DNA from: Pseudomonadota bacterium
GTDB lineage: Bacteria > Pseudomonadota > Gammaproteobacteria > Burkholderiales > Burkholderiaceae_D
Assembly (NCBI GenBank): GCA_023392035.1
Contig: JAEVZY010000062.1
Coordinates: forward strand, 1-18,787
Length of the DNA: 18,787 bases
Reading direction: 5' to 3'
Below are positions 16,124 to 18,787 of the stretch, piece after piece (position 1 is the stretch's first letter; every line of letters begins with the position of its first letter). Position numbers and translations under genes: made by a program. The notes below the pieces were generated by a model. It was not told where the DNA came from. It searched no databases and saw only the letters and a program-made list of their open reading frames with translations.

Positions 16124-18084
16124 CAGGCCGCCTGTTGGAGTGCGTTGAAAGTGGGAACGTCGCGGATTTCCAGCTCGGCTTTCACCAGGCCCTGGCGGCC
16201 GTCTTCGAACTTGACCTGGGTCTCGATGTATTGCGAAGCGCGGCCGGCGTACAGCGCATCCACCAGCACCGCGTATTTCTCGGCGATGAAGCGGCGCCGC
16301 ACCTTGCGTGTGCGGGTCAGCTCGTCATCGTCGGGATCGAGTTCCTTGTGCAGGATCAGGAAGCGGTGGATCTGCGAATCGGCCAGCAGCTTGTCCTGCG
16401 CCAGGTCGGCATTCACCTTTTGCACGCACTCGGCAATCAAGTCATACACCGCCGGCTGCGCCGCCAGGTCGGTATAGCCGCTGTAGGGGATGTTGCGCCG
16501 CTCGGCCCAGTTGCCGACCGCTTCCATGTCGATATTGATGAAAGCCATGCATTGCTGGCGCTGGTCGCCGAAGGCCACCGCTTCCTTGATGAAGGGGAAG
16601 AACTTGAGCTTGTTCTCGATGAAGCGCGGGGCGAACATGCTGCCGCTGGCCATGCGTCCCACATCCTTGGCGCGGTCGATGATTTTCAAGTGGCCGTCCT
16701 GGCCGAAGAAGCCGGCGTCGCCGGTGTGGAAGAAGCCATCGCTGTCCACCACTTCGGCGGTGGCGTCGGGCCGCTTGTAATAACCCAGCATCTGGCCGGG
16801 CGAGCGCACCAGCACTTCGCCATCGGCGGCGATCTTCACTTCCACTCCCGGCATGGGCTGGCCCACGCTGTCCAGTTTCACTTCGCCGCTTCTTTGCATG
16901 CAGACCGTGACGCAGGTTTCGGTCATGCCATACAACTGCTTCAGGTTGATGCCGATGGAGCGGTAGAAGTCGAACAGGTCCGGCCCGATCGCCTCGCCGC
17001 CGGTATAGGCGACGCGGATGCGCGACATCCCCAGCACATTCTTCAGCGGGCCATACACCAGCAGCTCGCCCAGGCCGTACAGCAGGCGATCCACCAGGCC
17101 CACGCCGCCCTGGCCATCCAGGATGCGCAGTCCCACCCGCCGCGCCAGCTTCATGAAGACCTCGAACATTCGGCGCTTGATCCAGCTGGCGTCTTCGATG
17201 CGGATCATCACGTGGGTCAGGATGTTTTCATACACCCGCGGCGGCGCGAAGTAATAGGTGGGGCCGATCTCGCGCAAGTCGGTCATGACGGTGGCCGGCG
17301 ACTCCGGGCAGTTCAGGCAGAACCCGGTCAACAGCGACATGGTGTACGAGTACAGGAAGTCGCCGACCCAGGCCAGCGGCAGATAGCACAGCAACTCATT
17401 GCTGTCGTCGATGTGATCGAACTCGGCCAGGGTGAGGGCGGTGGTAATCAGCGCCCGGTGCGAGTGGCATACACCCTTGGGTTTGCCGGTGGTGCCGGAG
17501 GTATAGAGAATGACGGCCGCATCGTCCGGCTGGCAGGCCGCCACTTCCCGCTCGAAGAAATCCGGATGCGCGGCGCCGAATTCGCGTCCCAGCGCCTGCA
17601 CTTTTTCGAAGGAGAGCAACTGGCGCTGGCCATAATTGCGCATGCCGCGTTCGTCGTCATAGATGATGTGCGACAGGCGCGGCACCTGCTCCATGATTTC
17701 CAGCAGCTTGTCGACCTGTTCCTGGTCTTCGGCCACGGCGAAATCGATTTCGGCATTGTCGAGCACAAAGCTCATGTCGGCCGCCGGCGCGTCCTGGTAC
17801 AGCGGCACCGGCACCCCGCCCAGGCATTGGGCGGCGGCCATGGCCCAATACAGGCGCGGCCGGTTGTCTCCCACCACCGCCAGGTTCATGCCGCGCTTGA
17901 AGCCGAGGGCGGCCAGGCCCAACGCGAACAGGCGCACTTCTTCAATCACCTGGGCCCATGATGTGGCTTGCCAGATGCCGAGGTCTTTTTCGCGAAAGGC
18001 GCTCTTGTGCGGACGCACCTGGCCATGCTGAAGCAAAAGCCGGGGAAACGTGGCTTGCTCCGGACGTCGTGTTGTCTCCACCAT
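16123..18084 (-). CDS. Long-chain-type acyl-CoA synthetase (AMP-forming)
   Basis: 653 residues, the size of the FAA1/FadD15-like (COG1022) branch. Motifs are the ATP loop ILYTSGTTGKPKG (192-204), YGMTET (385-390), HTGD (453-456), IIDRAKD (468-474) and a C-terminal TRTRKVRRRF with K594 as the probable adenylation lysine. It activates a carboxylic acid to its CoA thioester via an acyl-AMP. It is the first gene of the operon, with AAGGCAGG just before the ATG, and overlaps livG. The substrate is not evident: this branch ranges from long-chain fatty acids to aryl acids, and the transporter context favours a small imported acid. Unlike the PaaK-like ligase at the other end of the operon, its motifs are all canonical. 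Confidence 0.9.
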   Translation of the reverse strand: MVETTRRPEQATFPRLLLQHGQVRPHKSAFREKDLGIWQATSWAQVIEEVRLFALGLAALGFKRGMNLAVVGDNRPRLYWAMAAAQCLGGVPVPLYQDAPAADMSFVLDNAEIDFAVAEDQEQVDKLLEIMEQVPRLSHIIYDDERGMRNYGQRQLLSFEKVQALGREFGAAHPDFFEREVAACQPDDAAVILYTSGTTGKPKGVCHSHRALITTALTLAEFDHIDDSNELLCYLPLAWVGDFLYSYTMSLLTGFCLNCPESPATVMTDLREIGPTYYFAPPRVYENILTHVMIRIEDASWIKRRMFEVFMKLARRVGLRILDGQGGVGLVDRLLYGLGELLVYGPLKNVLGMSRIRVAYTGGEAIGPDLFDFYRSIGINLKQLYGMTETCVTVCMQRSGEVKLDSVGQPMPGVEVKIAADGEVLVRSPGQMLGYYKRPDATAEVVDSDGFFHTGDAGFFGQDGHLKIIDRAKDVGRMASGSMFAPRFIENKLKFFPFIKEAVAFGDQRQQCMAFINIDMEAVGNWAERRNIPYSGYTDLAAQPAVYDLIAECVQKVNADLAQDKLLADSQIHRFLILHKELDPDDDELTRTRKVRRRFIAEKYAVLVDALYAGRASQYIETQVKFEDGRQGLVKAELEIRDVPTFNALQQAA

Positions 18085-18285
18085 CGTCCTGCCTTGTCGG
18101 TTGCCGGGGACCGTCTGCGCGGACCTCCGTGTTTTGTCGCAGTCTCGTGCCGATGCCTTACTGCTTGCTTACACCTGCGGCGGGTACGGACGGACTCCGA
18201 GTGTCGGGATGATAGTATCGGCAGCGCTTTGTCCGATGTGTCATTTCAAGGACAATCCCGCGGCTTTTTCATTTTGCAGCGCATC
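18085..18285. promoter_or_regulatory. Divergent control region between the ligase-transporter operon and the Crp/Fnr gene
   Basis: These 201 bases must hold promoters for both directions. One notable element is TTGTCC (18229-18234) and GGACAA (18250-18255), a 6-bp inverted repeat with a 15-base spacer. It also reads as a possible -35 (TTGTCC) and -10 (GACAAT, 18251-18256) 16 bases apart for the regulator, about 30 bases before its start, so self-control is plausible. No clean TGTGA-N6-TCACA or TTGAT-N4-ATCAA site is seen. For the ligase operon I found no convincing promoter. Confidence 0.35.
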
Positions 18286-18787
18286 ATGCCAAGACGCCTC
18301 ACCACCCGCGAAACCCTGGCGCACACCAAATGGTGGAGCAGCCTGAATGAAGAGCAGAAGTCGCGCGTGGAAGCCGATCTGCTGGAGCGCGTGCTTCCCG
18401 CCGGCAGCTATGCCTGCCGCAAGGGCGATCCGGTGGAGCACTGGATGGGCGTGACGCAAGGCCTGTTGAAGATGAGCAGCGTGTCGCCGGAAGGCAAGAC
18501 CGTCACCTTCACCGGCATGCTGGCCGGCGGCTGGTTCGGCGAAGGCTCCATGCTCAAGACCGAACCGCGCCGCTATGACGTGGTGGCGCTGCGCGAGAGT
18601 GTCGTGGCCTACATGCCGCGCGCCACTTTCAACTGGCTGCTGGACACCAGCATTGCATTCAACCGCTTCCTTCTGATGCAATTGAATGCGCGCCTGGGCC
18701 TGTTCATCGCCCTGGTTGAATATGACCGCATGCTGGATACCGATGCCCGCGTCGCACGTTCATTGGCGGCGCTATTTGATCCTTATC
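18286..18787 (+). CDS. Crp/Fnr-family transcriptional regulator (3' end outside window)
   Basis: The frame is open to the end of the window and gives 167 residues. It shows a cyclic-nucleotide-binding-type beta-roll (about 20-112: LPAGSYACRKGDPVEHWMGV, then LAGGWFGEGSMLKTEPRRYD and VVAYMPRATF) followed by the long dimer helix (about 115-148). The helix-turn-helix should start beyond the edge. The only cysteine is C44, so it lacks the N-terminal cysteine set of oxygen-sensing FNR, and the cAMP-contact residues of CRP are not clearly conserved; the effector is unknown. No good ribosome site precedes the ATG; a TTG at 18274 is possible but no better supported. Being divergent from the ligase-transporter operon, it probably controls it. 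Confidence 0.85.
   Translation, partial: MPRRLTTRETLAHTKWWSSLNEEQKSRVEADLLERVLPAGSYACRKGDPVEHWMGVTQGLLKMSSVSPEGKTVTFTGMLAGGWFGEGSMLKTEPRRYDVVALRESVVAYMPRATFNWLLDTSIAFNRFLLMQLNARLGLFIALVEYDRMLDTDARVARSLAALFDPY

Noticed and set aside
16135..17961. Long + strand open frame (608 codons) opposite the acyl-CoA synthetase
   Set aside because: It is an antisense shadow of a gene with all canonical ligase motifs, with shadow-like composition and no start signal.

Overview
The window is high-GC DNA with dense, short-spaced genes and GGAG-type ribosome binding sites. The proteins look like those of a Burkholderiales betaproteobacterium, perhaps Oxalobacteraceae or Herbaspirillum-like. This placement rests on the feel of the protein sequences and gene sets, not on a search.

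Region 1 (1-5516, + strand) is a catabolic gene string. It holds the 3' end of biotin synthase bioB, a biotin-dependent acyl-CoA carboxylase alpha subunit (most likely methylcrotonyl-CoA carboxylase, mccA), a GhrA-type 2-hydroxyacid dehydrogenase, HMG-CoA lyase (mvaB), a small DUF1289 protein and a metallo-beta-lactamase-fold hydrolase. Carboxylase plus HMG-CoA lyase indicates the lower leucine/isovalerate pathway. BioB would supply the cofactor. The carboxyltransferase subunit and isovaleryl-CoA dehydrogenase are not in the window and should lie upstream. A terminator-like hairpin ends the string, and a separately promoted nitronate monooxygenase gene follows (5666-6619).

Region 2 (about 6620-9728) is the accessory part. 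It has an orphan 423-aa protein with one membrane segment and a heptapeptide-repeat tail (- strand), a 95-aa charged small protein (+), an unknown 109-aa protein (-) and a PIN/ribbon-helix-helix-like toxin-antitoxin operon (-) with a near-perfect 13-bp inverted-repeat operator. The toxin-antitoxin cassette is bracketed by a 10-bp direct repeat. Beyond its far end lies a frameshifted remnant of the 3' end of an acyl-CoA ligase gene whose intact homologue begins just past its near end. This is the clearest trace of a rearrangement or small mobile unit.

Region 3 (9729-18084, - strand) is one long operon: a 653-aa long-chain-type acyl-CoA synthetase, LivG, LivH, LivM, a 437-aa periplasmic binding protein, LivF, then a PaaK-like ligase. 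Two different adenylate-forming ligases enclosing a complete HAAT-family importer suggest import of a carboxylic acid (aromatic or fatty) coupled to CoA activation, not ordinary amino-acid uptake. The PaaK-like ligase lacks the canonical phosphate-binding loop. A strong hairpin lies between the binding-protein gene and livF. A divergent Crp/Fnr-family regulator, cut by the window edge (18286-18787), is the probable controller.
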